A DNA stretch of 64,000 bases from Parvibaculum lavamentivorans DS-1 (lineage in GTDB: Bacteria > Pseudomonadota > Alphaproteobacteria > Parvibaculales > Parvibaculaceae): the NCBI RefSeq assembly GCF_000017565.1, contig NC_009719.1, positions 3,393,001 through 3,457,000 of the forward strand. Direction: 5' to 3'. Positions 1-8,676 of this stretch are shown piece after piece. Under the pieces are notes generated by a model that was given only the letters and a program-made list of their open reading frames with translations, had not been told where the DNA came from and searched no databases. A program made the translations under genes and the position numbers. Each line of letters opens with the position of its first letter. The first letter of the stretch is position 1.

Positions 1-382
1 CAACGGCGACAACCTTGGCAACAAGGGGGCCCGACATTGGCCTTGCCAGCACAGGCGCGGCAACCATTTGCGCCCGCAAAACGGCGGCTCCAAAGCCCAG
101 AAGGAGAAAAAAACCGATTCCGGCGCAAAGCGCTTTTACTGGATGATTCCGCGAGAGCCAGAGCGCCGCCAGCGCCAGTGGCAAAAGCACCGCAGCGGGC
201 CAAGGCTGCGGCTCAAAACCGAGTGAAAAATAGGTTCCGACACCGGCTGCCACCAGTACCGGCGACCATAGAAAGAGCCGGTCGCTGTCTGCTGTAAAGG
301 AGGCACGCAGCCACGCTGCTCCGAGGCCGGCTGCTTCGAAAGCGGCCCGGGCCCGAATCTTCAAAGACAGTCGTTTCGGCAT
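1..382 (-). CDS. comEC: ComEC/Rec2-family DNA uptake channel protein, N-terminal part (runs off window)
   Basis: An uninterrupted frame of 127 codons reads leftward from ATG 380-382 to the window edge, so only the N-terminus is visible and the stop lies outside. The peptide starts MPKRLSLKIRARAAFEAAG and has three hydrophobic stretches (about residues 38-55, 65-80 and 87-105). The third is followed by an arginine and VAAPVLARPMSGPLVAKVV, which resembles the N-terminus of ComEC proteins before the OB-like soluble domain. ComEC forms the inner-membrane channel for transforming DNA. A comEC gene divergent from gltX is a common alphaproteobacterial arrangement. An in-frame GTG at 398-400 is an alternative start. 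The family call rests on a short N-terminus plus context. Confidence 0.62.
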   Translation of the reverse strand, partial: MPKRLSLKIRARAAFEAAGLGAAWLRASFTADSDRLFLWSPVLVAAGVGTYFSLGFEPQPWPAAVLLPLALAALWLSRNHPVKALCAGIGFFLLLGFGAAVLRAQMVAAPVLARPMSGPLVAKVVAV

Positions 383-652
383 ACCGGCATCTAATGCCAC
401 GCCATTCCCCCAAAGCGGTCCCCGGAGCGTGCCGCATCCAGAGGAGTTACGCCTAACACCCTGCCACCAAACACTTTTCGTGGATCGTCCCCACGCTCAT
501 TTCGGACTTACGTTGCGTCGCCGCAATGTGGTAGAAAATCCCCTGCCCCCGCAGCGGACCCAAGGCATTGCGCCCTATTTCCGGGTCGAAGCTTGCCAAC
601 ATTCAGTCTAGTTGCATACCCGCGCGGCTGCGGAGCCGGATCGCAGGAGATC
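383..652. other. Divergent intergenic region between comEC and gltX
   Basis: These 270 bases separate two divergent genes and should hold promoters for both. I could not identify a convincing -35/-10 pair or an operator. Short frames here do not look like genes. Confidence 0.4.
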
Positions 653-2065
653 ATGACGGAAAAGAAGACAGTCATCACCCGTTTTGCCCCTTCGCCTACC
701 GGGTATCTTCATATCGGGGGCGCCAGGACTGCGCTGTTCAATTGGCTGTTTGCTCGCCACCATGGCGGCCAATTCCTGCTGCGCATCGAAGACACGGATA
801 GGGAGCGGTCAACAACCCCCGCTATCGATGCCATTTTCGAAGGCTTGCAATGGCTCGGGCTCAGCTGGGACGCCGAGCCTGTTTTCCAGGCGTCACGCGC
901 CGCGCGCCATGTGGAGGCGGTGCAGGAATTGCTTGATCGGGGCAAGGCGTACCACTGCTACGCAAGCCAGCAGGAACTTGAAGAAATGCGTGAAAAAGCT
1001 CGCGCCGAAGGCCGCCCCATTCACTATGATGGCCGTTGGCGGGACCGGGACCCTGCTGAAGCTCCGGCAGGCGTGCGGCCTGTCGTTCGCTTCCGGTCTC
1101 CCAATGATGGAGAAACAATCGTCCGCGACCACGTTATGGGAGACGTGCGTTTTCCCAATGAACAACTGGACGATCTGATCCTTCTCCGAAGCGACGGAAC
1201 GCCAACTTACAATCTTTCCGTCGTGGTGGACGATCACGACATGTCGATTACTCATATCATCCGCGGCGACGATCACCTCACGAACGCCGCGCGGCAGAGT
1301 CAGATTTATGAAGCCCTCGGCTGGGAAGTACCTGAATTTGCTCATGTCCCTCTGATCCATGGACCGGACGGCGCAAAATTGTCGAAACGTCACGGCGCTC
1401 TGGGCGCGGAAGCCTATCGCGACCTTGGCTATCTTCCTGAGGCGATGCGGAACTACCTCGTCAGACTCGGCTGGAGCCATGGCGACGATGAGCTGTTTTC
1501 TACAGAGCAGGCCATTGAATGGTTCAACCTCGAAAGTATTGGCCGTTCGCCCGCACGCTTTGATTTCGCCAAGCTCGAAAACCTCAATGGCCATTACATT
1601 CGTGAAGCGGATGACGAGCGCCTGGCCGACGAGACGATTGCACTGATGACCCGCAACGAAGGCTGGAAAACGGATGACGAGTTCCGGAAGAAGCTGATTG
1701 CGCTCATGCCAGGATTGAAAGAGCGGGCAAAGACGCTTGTTGAAATCGGCAAAGGAGCAGCCTTCCTGCTCGTTCATCGCCCGCTCACCTGTGACGACAA
1801 GGCATTGCAGCTGCTGAACCCGGAGGCCCGCGCCTTGCTTGCGCGCCTCGTCAGCCGGCTCGAAGCTCGCAACGACTGGATCCTCAGCGAAATTGAAACC
1901 ACGGTTCGCGCCTTCGCGGAGGAGGAAAATCTCAAGCTCGGCAAGGTGGCACAGCCGCTTCGAGCAGCCGTGACCGGCAGCACCGTTTCTCCGCCCATTT
2001 TTGACGTGCTGGCGACACTGGGCCGCGACGAAGCGCTGGGACGAATAAAGGATCAAGCCGCATAG
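653..2065 (+). CDS. gltX: Glutamate--tRNA ligase
   Basis: Class I aminoacyl-tRNA synthetase that charges tRNA-Glu (in many alphaproteobacteria also tRNA-Gln, later amidated). The 470-residue product has the class I signature as HIGG at residues 20-23, preceded by [10 protein letters not shown], and the KMSKS equivalent KLSKR at 242-246. The length is normal for bacterial GltX. I place the start at ATG 653, after AGGAG at 645-649, although the 3-base spacing is short. The frame continues to a TTG at 593, but that adds residues without homology and has no ribosome binding site. gltA follows on the same strand after 111 bases. Confidence 0.96.
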   Translation: MTEKKTVITRFAPSPTGYLHIGGARTALFNWLFARHHGGQFLLRIEDTDRERSTTPAIDAIFEGLQWLGLSWDAEPVFQASRAARHVEAVQELLDRGKAYHCYASQQELEEMREKARAEGRPIHYDGRWRDRDPAEAPAGVRPVVRFRSPNDGETIVRDHVMGDVRFPNEQLDDLILLRSDGTPTYNLSVVVDDHDMSITHIIRGDDHLTNAARQSQIYEALGWEVPEFAHVPLIHGPDGAKLSKRHGALGAEAYRDLGYLPEAMRNYLVRLGWSHGDDELFSTEQAIEWFNLESIGRSPARFDFAKLENLNGHYIREADDERLADETIALMTRNEGWKTDDEFRKKLIALMPGLKERAKTLVEIGKGAAFLLVHRPLTCDDKALQLLNPEARALLARLVSRLEARNDWILSEIETTVRAFAEEENLKLGKVAQPLRAAVTGSTVSPPIFDVLATLGRDEALGRIKDQAA

Positions 2066-2176
2066 GCTCCTCACATTGTTGAGGGCTTTTGCGCGAGAAG
2101 ACGACTTTTACAAACTGTCCGGCTCTACTGCTGAAACGCAGTGTACCAGCCGGCCAAACATGACAGGTAGGCAGGT

Positions 2177-3493
2177 ATGACAAAATTCGGAACCAAAGCC
2201 GGCGCGATTTCAAACGCGACCCTTTCGGTGGACGGCAAGTCTTACGAGTTGCCAGTCTATGGCGGCTCACTCGGTCCGAGCGTCGTAGATATCTCCGCCC
2301 TATACGGCAAAAGCGGACACTTCACTTACGACCCTGGCTTCACGTCGACCGCTAGCTGCGAATCCGACATCACGTATATCGATGGCGAAGAAGGCGTGTT
2401 GCTGTATCGGGGCTATCCGATCGATCAGCTGGCCGATCACGGCAATTTCATCGAAACCTGTTTTTTGCTGCTAAATGGCGACCTGCCGACCGCAGCCGAA
2501 TACCGGGAATTCGAGCGCGCCATCACCATGCACACGATGGTGCACGAACAGATGACCTTTTTCCTGCGCGGATTCCGCCGGGATGCTCATCCCATGGCCA
2601 TCATGTGTGGCATGGTCGGAGCACTTTCCGCCTTCTATCATGACTCCACCGACATCAACGATCCCACGCAGCGCATGATCGCGAGCCGCCGCCTGATTGC
2701 GAAGATGCCGACGATTGCGGCGATGGCATACAAATATTCTGCCGGCCAGCCGATCGTCTATCCCCGCAACGATCTCGATTACGCGGAAAACTTCCTGCAC
2801 ATGTGTTTCTCGGTACCTGCCGAGCAATACAAGGTGGATCCCATTCTCGCTCGGGCGATGGACCGCATTTTCATCCTGCATGCCGATCATGAACAGAATG
2901 CCTCCACCTCGACTGTGCGGCTTGCCGGTTCGTCAGGGGCCAATCCCTTTGCCTGCATCGCCGCCGGTATTGCCTGTCTTTGGGGTCCGGCCCACGGTGG
3001 TGCAAACGAAGCTGCGTTGAACATGCTCCAACAGATCGGCACGGTCGACCGTATTCCTGAGTTCATCAAGCGCGCCAAGGACAAGAACGATCCCTTCCGT
3101 CTGATGGGCTTTGGTCACCGCGTGTACAAAAACTACGATCCTCGCGCGCGCGTGATGCAGCAGACATGCCACGAAGTTCTCAACGTGCTCGGCATCAAAG
3201 ACGATCCGATGCTGGATGTAGCCTTGGAGCTTGAGAAGATCGCACTTAACGACGAGTATTTCGTCGAGAAAAAGCTCTACCCGAATATCGATTTCTATTC
3301 CGGCATCACCTTGAAGGCGATGGGTTTCCCGACGACGATGTTCACGGTTCTCTTTGCGCTCGCCCGTACGGTGGGCTGGGTCGCTCAGTGGAATGAGATG
3401 ATCGAAGATCCGGGTCAGCGTATCGGTCGTCCGCGCCAGCTTTATACCGGCGCGCCGCGTCGCGACTATGTTGACGTCGGGAAGCGCAAATAG
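2177..3493 (+). CDS. gltA: Citrate synthase
   Basis: Type II (hexameric, Gram-negative type) citrate synthase of 438 residues. It condenses oxaloacetate and acetyl-CoA to start the TCA cycle. The family's catalytic residues appear as His273 in GPAHGGANE, His314 in [14 protein letters not shown] and Asp372 in YPNIDFYSG. The N-terminal beta-rich region and the [10 protein letters not shown] motif are as in E. coli GltA. ATG 2177 follows a GGCAGGT ribosome binding site. The gene ends just before a strong terminator shared with the convergent lpxB. Confidence 0.97.
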   Translation: MTKFGTKAGAISNATLSVDGKSYELPVYGGSLGPSVVDISALYGKSGHFTYDPGFTSTASCESDITYIDGEEGVLLYRGYPIDQLADHGNFIETCFLLLNGDLPTAAEYREFERAITMHTMVHEQMTFFLRGFRRDAHPMAIMCGMVGALSAFYHDSTDINDPTQRMIASRRLIAKMPTIAAMAYKYSAGQPIVYPRNDLDYAENFLHMCFSVPAEQYKVDPILARAMDRIFILHADHEQNASTSTVRLAGSSGANPFACIAAGIACLWGPAHGGANEAALNMLQQIGTVDRIPEFIKRAKDKNDPFRLMGFGHRVYKNYDPRARVMQQTCHEVLNVLGIKDDPMLDVALELEKIALNDEYFVEKKLYPNIDFYSGITLKAMGFPTTMFTVLFALARTVGWVAQWNEMIEDPGQRIGRPRQLYTGAPRRDYVDVGKRK

Positions 3494-3517
3494 AAGCGCA
3501 AATAAAAGAGCTGATAC

Positions 3518-3548
3518 AAAAAGGGCGCCTCTATAGGGCGCCCTTTTT
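3518..3548. terminator. Bidirectional intrinsic terminator between gltA and lpxB
   Basis: A perfect 7-bp stem GGGCGCC (3523-3529) / GGCGCCC (3537-3543) has a 7-base loop, an A5 run on the left and a T5 run on the right. Either strand therefore gives a hairpin followed by U residues. It sits 25 bases after the gltA stop and abuts the lpxB stop, which suits two convergent genes. Confidence 0.9.
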
Positions 3549-4735
3549 CATTCAACAGGGGTAACGGGCTCCAGAATATCCAGCACCGCCCGAGCCGCAC
3601 GTCGGCTTGGCGGCTCGCCTGTCACCCCCATGCGCACACGAAACTCGTCGAGATCCGCCAGAGCACGCCGTCTTTCCGGAGTGTCGCGCATCAATGGCCG
3701 TAGCCCCTGCAACAGATCATCTGCTTTGCAGCGACCCTGCAGATATTCTTGAACAGCGGGCCGGTCGAGAATGAGGTTTACGAGCACGACAGATGGCACC
3801 TTGAGTACTTTGAGCGCAAACCAGCCGACCAGCGCTTCGGCGCGATAAGCTATGACCATCGGAACGCGAGCCAGACCGAGCTCCAGCGCAACAGTGCCAG
3901 AGGCCGCAAGAGCCGCAGTGCTGGCATCGAAAGCCGCACGCTTTTCTTCATCGTCCTCGATGATTTCGACGTTCACCGGCCATCGCGTCACCGATGCTTC
4001 AACAAGTCCCCGCACATGCGGAACGGTCGGCACTAAAACTCGCAGTGATGGCAATTCGGCTGCGAGCTTCTCCACCGTCTCGCCAAAAATAGCGAGGAGA
4101 TGCTTCACCTCGTTGATCCGGCTTCCGGGCAAAACCAGCAGAACCGGTCCCGTGGGGTCAATTCCCCGAGCGGCCCGGAACCGTGCGCCGCTTCCCTCAT
4201 CAGGTATCCGGTTGATCGCGGGATGCCCGACATAGACGCAGTCCACACCGGCCGACTTCAGGAAGACCGGTTCAAAGGGTAGAAGAGCAAGAACACGACG
4301 TATGTATTTACTCATCGCCCGCGCGCGCCCCTGACGCCAGGCCCAGACACTTGGCAAAACATAATTGACGATGGGAATGGACGGAGCACGACGATAAATT
4401 CGCCGCGCAACCATATGAGTGAATTCCGGGCTATCAATCACAACGACTACATCAGGTTTCTTGTCGACAGCATGTCGCACTGTCTGCCAAATCCGGCGAA
4501 AAATAAGAGGAAGGCGCGGAATGATTTCGCGCGGTCCCATTACCGCAATATCAGACATGGGGAATATCGAGGGAAGTCCTTCTCTCTCCATACGGGGACC
4601 GCCAACTCCCGAGAAACGTATGGACCTGGTCGAAATTTCTCTCAATGCAATCATGAGGTCCGAGCCGAGCGCATCGCCGGAGGTTTCTCCAGCAACCAGC
4701 ATAATATGAATGCCTTCTCGCTCGGCGGCGTTCAC
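3548..4735 (-). CDS. lpxB: Lipid-A-disaccharide synthase
   Basis: Glycosyltransferase (GT19) that joins lipid X and UDP-2,3-diacylglucosamine into the lipid A disaccharide at the inner face of the inner membrane. The 395-residue product has the N-terminal motif MLVAGETSGDALGSDLM, the central VLPSVWAWRQGRA and PGSRINEVKHLL, and the acceptor-region stretch ASGTVALELGLARVPMV. The start is GTG 4735, whose GTGA overlaps the lpxI stop. This gives the usual roughly 10 residues before LVAGE; an internal ATG at 4702 is less likely. It is the last gene of the lpxD-fabZ-lpxA-lpxI-lpxB run. Confidence 0.95.
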   Translation of the reverse strand: MNAAEREGIHIMLVAGETSGDALGSDLMIALREISTRSIRFSGVGGPRMEREGLPSIFPMSDIAVMGPREIIPRLPLIFRRIWQTVRHAVDKKPDVVVVIDSPEFTHMVARRIYRRAPSIPIVNYVLPSVWAWRQGRARAMSKYIRRVLALLPFEPVFLKSAGVDCVYVGHPAINRIPDEGSGARFRAARGIDPTGPVLLVLPGSRINEVKHLLAIFGETVEKLAAELPSLRVLVPTVPHVRGLVEASVTRWPVNVEIIEDDEEKRAAFDASTAALAASGTVALELGLARVPMVIAYRAEALVGWFALKVLKVPSVVLVNLILDRPAVQEYLQGRCKADDLLQGLRPLMRDTPERRRALADLDEFRVRMGVTGEPPSRRAARAVLDILEPVTPVE

Positions 4736-5607
4736 GGAACTTGCATCTCTATGCGGGCGCGGCTCAATCCCAACACAAAAAGCCCCTTCGCATTCGCGGC
4801 TCGAGCAACAGCTTCGCCGTCCACTACAAGAGTGCCGCCTGCTTCGACGGCAATTCCCGCCAGGCCTGCGGCGGCTGCGTTCTCGACTGTCTGAATACCG
4901 ATCGTCGGCATGTCGACGCGGCGTTCTTGCCCGGGCTTTGATAACTTCACGAGTACACCGTCCGGCACTTCCGGCGATCCCGTCAGCTCAGCGGGCAATC
5001 GCGCCACACGATGAAGCATTTCGTCAGTCCCCTCCGCCGCTTCAAGGGCGAGGACAATACCCCGGCATGCTACCGCTCCCTGGCCGATATCCAATGCACC
5101 GATAGCGAGCGCTGCGCGAATGGCGGTGTCAATATCTCTCTCTTGCTGATCCGACGGCGCAGCTTTGGTGAGAAGCGCTTCCGGCATCAGCAAGCTCGCG
5201 GCAATCTCATGAGCGCCCACGACATGAAAACCATGATCTTTCTCAAAATACTCCGCCAGGCCGCGTAGAAGTCCATCGTCGCCTTCCTTCATCCAGCGCG
5301 CGACCCGAGGAAGCAGTTTCATGCCGGTCACGTCGAGCCCCAGCTTGCTGATATCGGGACGGCGGAGGCCTCCGATCAGCACAATGTCCTGACACCCTGC
5401 GCTCTTCAACAAACGAAGGAATTCGCCCATAGCTCCGAGCTTCACCCATGCATGCGGAAAGCGGGCGATGTCCTCATTCGCGGCCCCTTCGATACCCACG
5501 ATAAAAACTTCGCGTCCCGCAGCCTGCGCCGCTTCCGCCAAAGCAACAGGCAAAGGACCGGCGCCTGCGGCTATGCCAAGTTTTCGAGGTTTCTCAACGG
5601 TGGTCAT
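4732..5607 (-). CDS. lpxI: UDP-2,3-diacylglucosamine pyrophosphatase LpxI
   Basis: LpxI (formerly DUF1009) hydrolyses UDP-2,3-diacylglucosamine to lipid X and UMP. It replaces LpxH, the enzyme used by E. coli, in alphaproteobacteria. The 291-residue protein starts MTTVEKPRKLGIAAGAGPLP and carries the C-terminal domain with GQGAVACRGIVLALEAAEGTDEML and VKLSKPGQERRVDMPTIG, both typical of the family. It lies between lpxA and lpxB, exactly where the pathway step is needed, and overlaps lpxB by four bases. Confidence 0.93.
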   Translation of the reverse strand: MTTVEKPRKLGIAAGAGPLPVALAEAAQAAGREVFIVGIEGAANEDIARFPHAWVKLGAMGEFLRLLKSAGCQDIVLIGGLRRPDISKLGLDVTGMKLLPRVARWMKEGDDGLLRGLAEYFEKDHGFHVVGAHEIAASLLMPEALLTKAAPSDQQERDIDTAIRAALAIGALDIGQGAVACRGIVLALEAAEGTDEMLHRVARLPAELTGSPEVPDGVLVKLSKPGQERRVDMPTIGIQTVENAAAAGLAGIAVEAGGTLVVDGEAVARAANAKGLFVLGLSRARIEMQVP

Positions 5608-5618
5608 TCAGCCCGTTT

Positions 5619-6419
5619 TCATGCGGCCCGGTCATGCCGGGGCATACATATTGCGCGGTCCGATTCAGCGCGAATGAAATTCACGATATCCATGACTTCC
5701 GGATGGTCTGCGAATCGAGAAGCAGCGATCTCCACCCGTTCGCGTAATGTGCCTTCCTCGGAGAAGAGGACACCGTAAGCTTCCCGCATCGCCTGAATCT
5801 GTTCGCGCGAAAATCCCCGCCGCTTCAATCCGATGAGGTTGAGCCCCATTAGATGCGCGCGGTTTCCGACGACGAGCCCGTAGGGAATGACGTCATTCTC
5901 AACCGCGCTCATTCCTCCGACAAAGGCGTGTTTTCCGACGCGACCGAACTGATGAAGCGCAGCGCCGCCACCAAAGATGACGAAATCGCCGATCTTGCAG
6001 TGCCCCGCCAACATCACATTATTCGAGAACACCACATGGTCGCCGATAATGGAATCGTGTCCGACATGCGCGCTGGCAAGGAAGGCACAATGATTGCCGA
6101 CGCGCGTCTGCATGCCGCCGCCCTCTGTACCGGGGTTCATCGTTACGTGTTCCCGGATGAGATTGTCCGTTCCGATATCCAGGGTGCTCGGCTCGCCTTT
6201 GTACTTAAGGTCCTGTGGTGGATGTCCGATGGACGCGAATGAATATATCTGCGTCCGCGCGCCAACCGTTGTTCGCCCTTGGATGACGACGTGGGAATGG
6301 AGAACAACGCCAGTGTCGAGGACGACATTTGGTCCAACAACGCAATAGGGGCCAACAGCCACATCCTGAGCGATCTGTGCCTTGGGATCGACAATAGCCG
6401 TCGGATGCACCTCGGTCAT
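5619..6419 (-). CDS. lpxA: UDP-N-acetylglucosamine acyltransferase
   Basis: First enzyme of lipid A synthesis: it transfers 3-hydroxyacyl from ACP to UDP-GlcNAc. The 266-residue product is a left-handed beta-helix of hexapeptide repeats starting [20 protein letters not shown]. His121 in AHVGHDS matches the catalytic His125 of E. coli, and the C-terminal helical domain follows [18 protein letters not shown] 6419 forms an ATGA overlap with the fabZ stop. The frame extends 13 codons upstream, but that part lies inside fabZ and looks non-native. Confidence 0.96.
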
Positions 6420-6892
6420 TTCGTCCCCTGACCGGCGATCATCGCACCAAGATCGCATTCAGCGACCAACTGACCATTGACCTTGCCCTCGCCATGGTAC
6501 TTCCACACCGAACCACGGCTTTGAATCTTTGTGACGTGCACATGGAGCACATCGCCCGGAACAACCGGCTTTCGAAAGCGCGCGCGATCAACAGTCATAA
6601 AATAGACAAGCTGATTACTTCCCGATGTACCCAGATGATTGATGACAAGTGCGCCTGCCGTTTGAGCCATAGCCTCTACGATCAGCACTCCCGGCATAAC
6701 CGGATGTCCGGGAAAGTGCCCCTGAAAGAACGGCTCATTGTTGGTTACATTCTTGATTCCGATAGCTGACTCATCGCTCTTCATCTCGATGATGCGATCG
6801 ATCATCAACATGGGATAGCGATGTGGCAAAAGTTCCAGCACCCGATTTATGTCGGCACTGTCCAGCTTCTCCGGCACTTCAGCCTCGCTCAT
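6416..6892 (-). CDS. fabZ: 3-hydroxyacyl-ACP dehydratase
   Basis: Hot-dog fold dehydratase of fatty acid elongation, 158 residues. The active-site histidine is H59 in [10 protein letters not shown] and the glutamate is E73 in [10 protein letters not shown], matching E. coli FabZ H54 and E68. [12 protein letters not shown] near residue 22 is also characteristic. A GGAAGGA ribosome binding site precedes ATG 6892. FabZ competes with LpxA for hydroxyacyl-ACP, so its place between lpxD and lpxA is functionally sensible. Confidence 0.97.
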
Positions 6893-6926
6893 GCGTTCGT
6901 GTCCTTCCAGGGCTTTTCATTTCAGC

Positions 6927-7988
6927 TCAGTCGTCCGCCTTGGTGCCGGACCTGCGACGTCTGCCAAGCTTGCGCAGCTCTACGACCTCGCGACGCCATT
7001 CCGCAATAGGCTTCGCCGGCACGCCACCATACTGCTGGCCGGCTGGTACGTCATGAACCACAGCACCGCGCGCAGCAATTTGCGCGCCGGAATTTATTGT
7101 CAGATGGCCAGTAACACCCACCTGAGCCGCCAGGACGACGAAATCACCCAGCTTGGTGCTCCCGGCGATACCTGTTTGCGAGACAATAATGCACCCTCGG
7201 CCGATTTCCACGTTGTGACCGATCTGCACAAGATTATCGATCTTGGTTCCCTCACCGATCACTGTGTCGGGGCCCGCCCCCCGATCCACTGTTGAATTTG
7301 CGCCGATCTCTACATCATCCTGCACAATGACGCGCCCCAACTGCGGCACCTTCTCATGTCTCGGCAGGCCCATTGCGAAACCGAAACCGTCCTGGCCGAT
7401 GCGTACGCCGGGATGGACCATTACCCTGTCTCCCAGATGAGCATGGCTGAGTGTGACGTTCGGCCCGATAAAGCAATCCTTGCCGACTGTGCACCCCTTG
7501 CCAACACTCGTGTTCGTGCCGATGACTGTGTTGTTGCCGATCTCTACGCCGGCTCCAATCGTGACGCCCGGCTCCAATGTCACCCCTGTCCCGAGTTTTG
7601 CTGTCGGATGAACCGTGGCTCTTGGATGAATTTCACCGCGCGCGCCGAATGTGTCCGCACCATGCGCCTCATCCGGATGAAATATTTGAGCTACAAGCGC
7701 GTAGGCACGGTAAGGCTGGTCGGAGAGGATCAGCGCAACATTGTCCGGCGCGCGCTCTGCGAAACGCGGATGGACAATGCAGGCGCCGGCCGCTGTGGCA
7801 TAAAATGCTTCAGCATATTTCGGATTGTCGAGAAAGCTCAGATCGTTGGAGCCTGCGGTATCAAGCGGCGCCACGCCGGTTACGATACGGCTCCCATCAT
7901 CAGCATCGGCAAGCGCGGCCCCGATGCGCCCGGCGATCTCGCCGAGCGACAGTGGCTCTTTTGCCTCGAAGAAGCGTTTGTCCGCCAT
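6927..7988 (-). CDS. lpxD: UDP-3-O-(3-hydroxyacyl)glucosamine N-acyltransferase
   Basis: Third lipid A step (N-acylation of UDP-3-O-acyl-glucosamine), 353 residues. An N-terminal uridine-binding domain ([20 protein letters not shown], then [13 protein letters not shown]) precedes a long run of hexapeptide repeats from about residue 110. The His in QIGHNVEIG is the expected catalytic base. The tail [17 protein letters not shown] is helical and basic, as in other LpxD trimers. The ribosome binding site before ATG 7988 is weak. Confidence 0.96.
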   Translation of the reverse strand: MADKRFFEAKEPLSLGEIAGRIGAALADADDGSRIVTGVAPLDTAGSNDLSFLDNPKYAEAFYATAAGACIVHPRFAERAPDNVALILSDQPYRAYALVAQIFHPDEAHGADTFGARGEIHPRATVHPTAKLGTGVTLEPGVTIGAGVEIGNNTVIGTNTSVGKGCTVGKDCFIGPNVTLSHAHLGDRVMVHPGVRIGQDGFGFAMGLPRHEKVPQLGRVIVQDDVEIGANSTVDRGAGPDTVIGEGTKIDNLVQIGHNVEIGRGCIIVSQTGIAGSTKLGDFVVLAAQVGVTGHLTINSGAQIAARGAVVHDVPAGQQYGGVPAKPIAEWRREVVELRKLGRRRRSGTKADD

Positions 7989-8035
7989 AGCCGTCGTATC
8001 TCGGCGGCCGGGGAGCGGCGCGCCTGCCCTTTATG

Positions 8036-8629
8036 CTACTGACCGCTTTTCTGTGCGGCTGCCAACTCTTCGGCCGTCATCGGCTTCACTTCGACCGTCG
8101 TGAGCTTCTCGTTAAGCCGCTTCAACACCTCACCGGAAATATCGAGATCGGCGCCACCGGCGAGCACGACAGTCTGATCGAACAGGACTGTGCCGCCCCT
8201 CTCCCGCAGAACCTCGGCAAAGATGGGGCGCAGTGCCGCCTCCACCTTTGAGTTGGCCCTCTGCAGACCCAGTTGGAGCGACTGCCCCTTGCGCTGCATC
8301 GATTGCTGGAATTCGGCTTCTCGCTTCTGCAAGGCCTGGAACTTCTTTTGAAGGTCCTCGGGTGAAAGAAGTGCGCGCTCTTCGCTCAGCTTCTTGGCGT
8401 CCGCCTGAATGGCGTCCTCAGTCTTCTTTCCTTCGGCCTGAAGTTTTTTCGCCTGATCTTCAAACTGTGTACGAATGCTCTGCCCGACCTTCGACTGCGC
8501 GAAGACGGCTTCCGTATCGACAATGAATATCACGGCAGGTGTCGCCGCTACGGACATTGACGGCAATGAAACACCTGTCGCCAGCGCCGCAGCGACCAGA
8601 AGGCGCGAAACAATCAACTTGAACTTCAT
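8036..8629 (-). CDS. ompH: OmpH/Skp-family periplasmic chaperone
   Basis: Small periplasmic chaperone that holds unfolded outer-membrane proteins for the Bam complex; 197 residues. A signal peptide (MKFKLIVSRLLVAAALATG, cleavage probably after SMSVAA) is followed by VIFIVDTEAVFAQSKVGQSI. The long charged coiled coil of about residues 60-140 is rich in Lys, Glu and Gln, as expected for the Skp tentacles. It sits directly downstream of bamA and upstream of lpxD, the standard order. Confidence 0.9.
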   Translation of the reverse strand: MKFKLIVSRLLVAAALATGVSLPSMSVAATPAVIFIVDTEAVFAQSKVGQSIRTQFEDQAKKLQAEGKKTEDAIQADAKKLSEERALLSPEDLQKKFQALQKREAEFQQSMQRKGQSLQLGLQRANSKVEAALRPIFAEVLRERGGTVLFDQTVVLAGGADLDISGEVLKRLNEKLTTVEVKPMTAEELAAAQKSGQ

Positions 8630-8676
8630 TTACGAACGCCCCTTTGAGCTTTGTTATGGACCTGCTCGCGCGGTCC

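Noticed and set aside
213-437. Minus-strand 74-codon frame at the left edge
   Set aside because: It is out of frame with the ComEC-like reading frame (ATG 380-382), which is hydrophobic and open to the window edge.
7500-7900. Hexapeptide-type periodic sequence considered as a DNA repeat
   Set aside because: The periodicity is the left-handed beta-helix coding pattern of lpxD (and likewise lpxA), not a nucleotide repeat.
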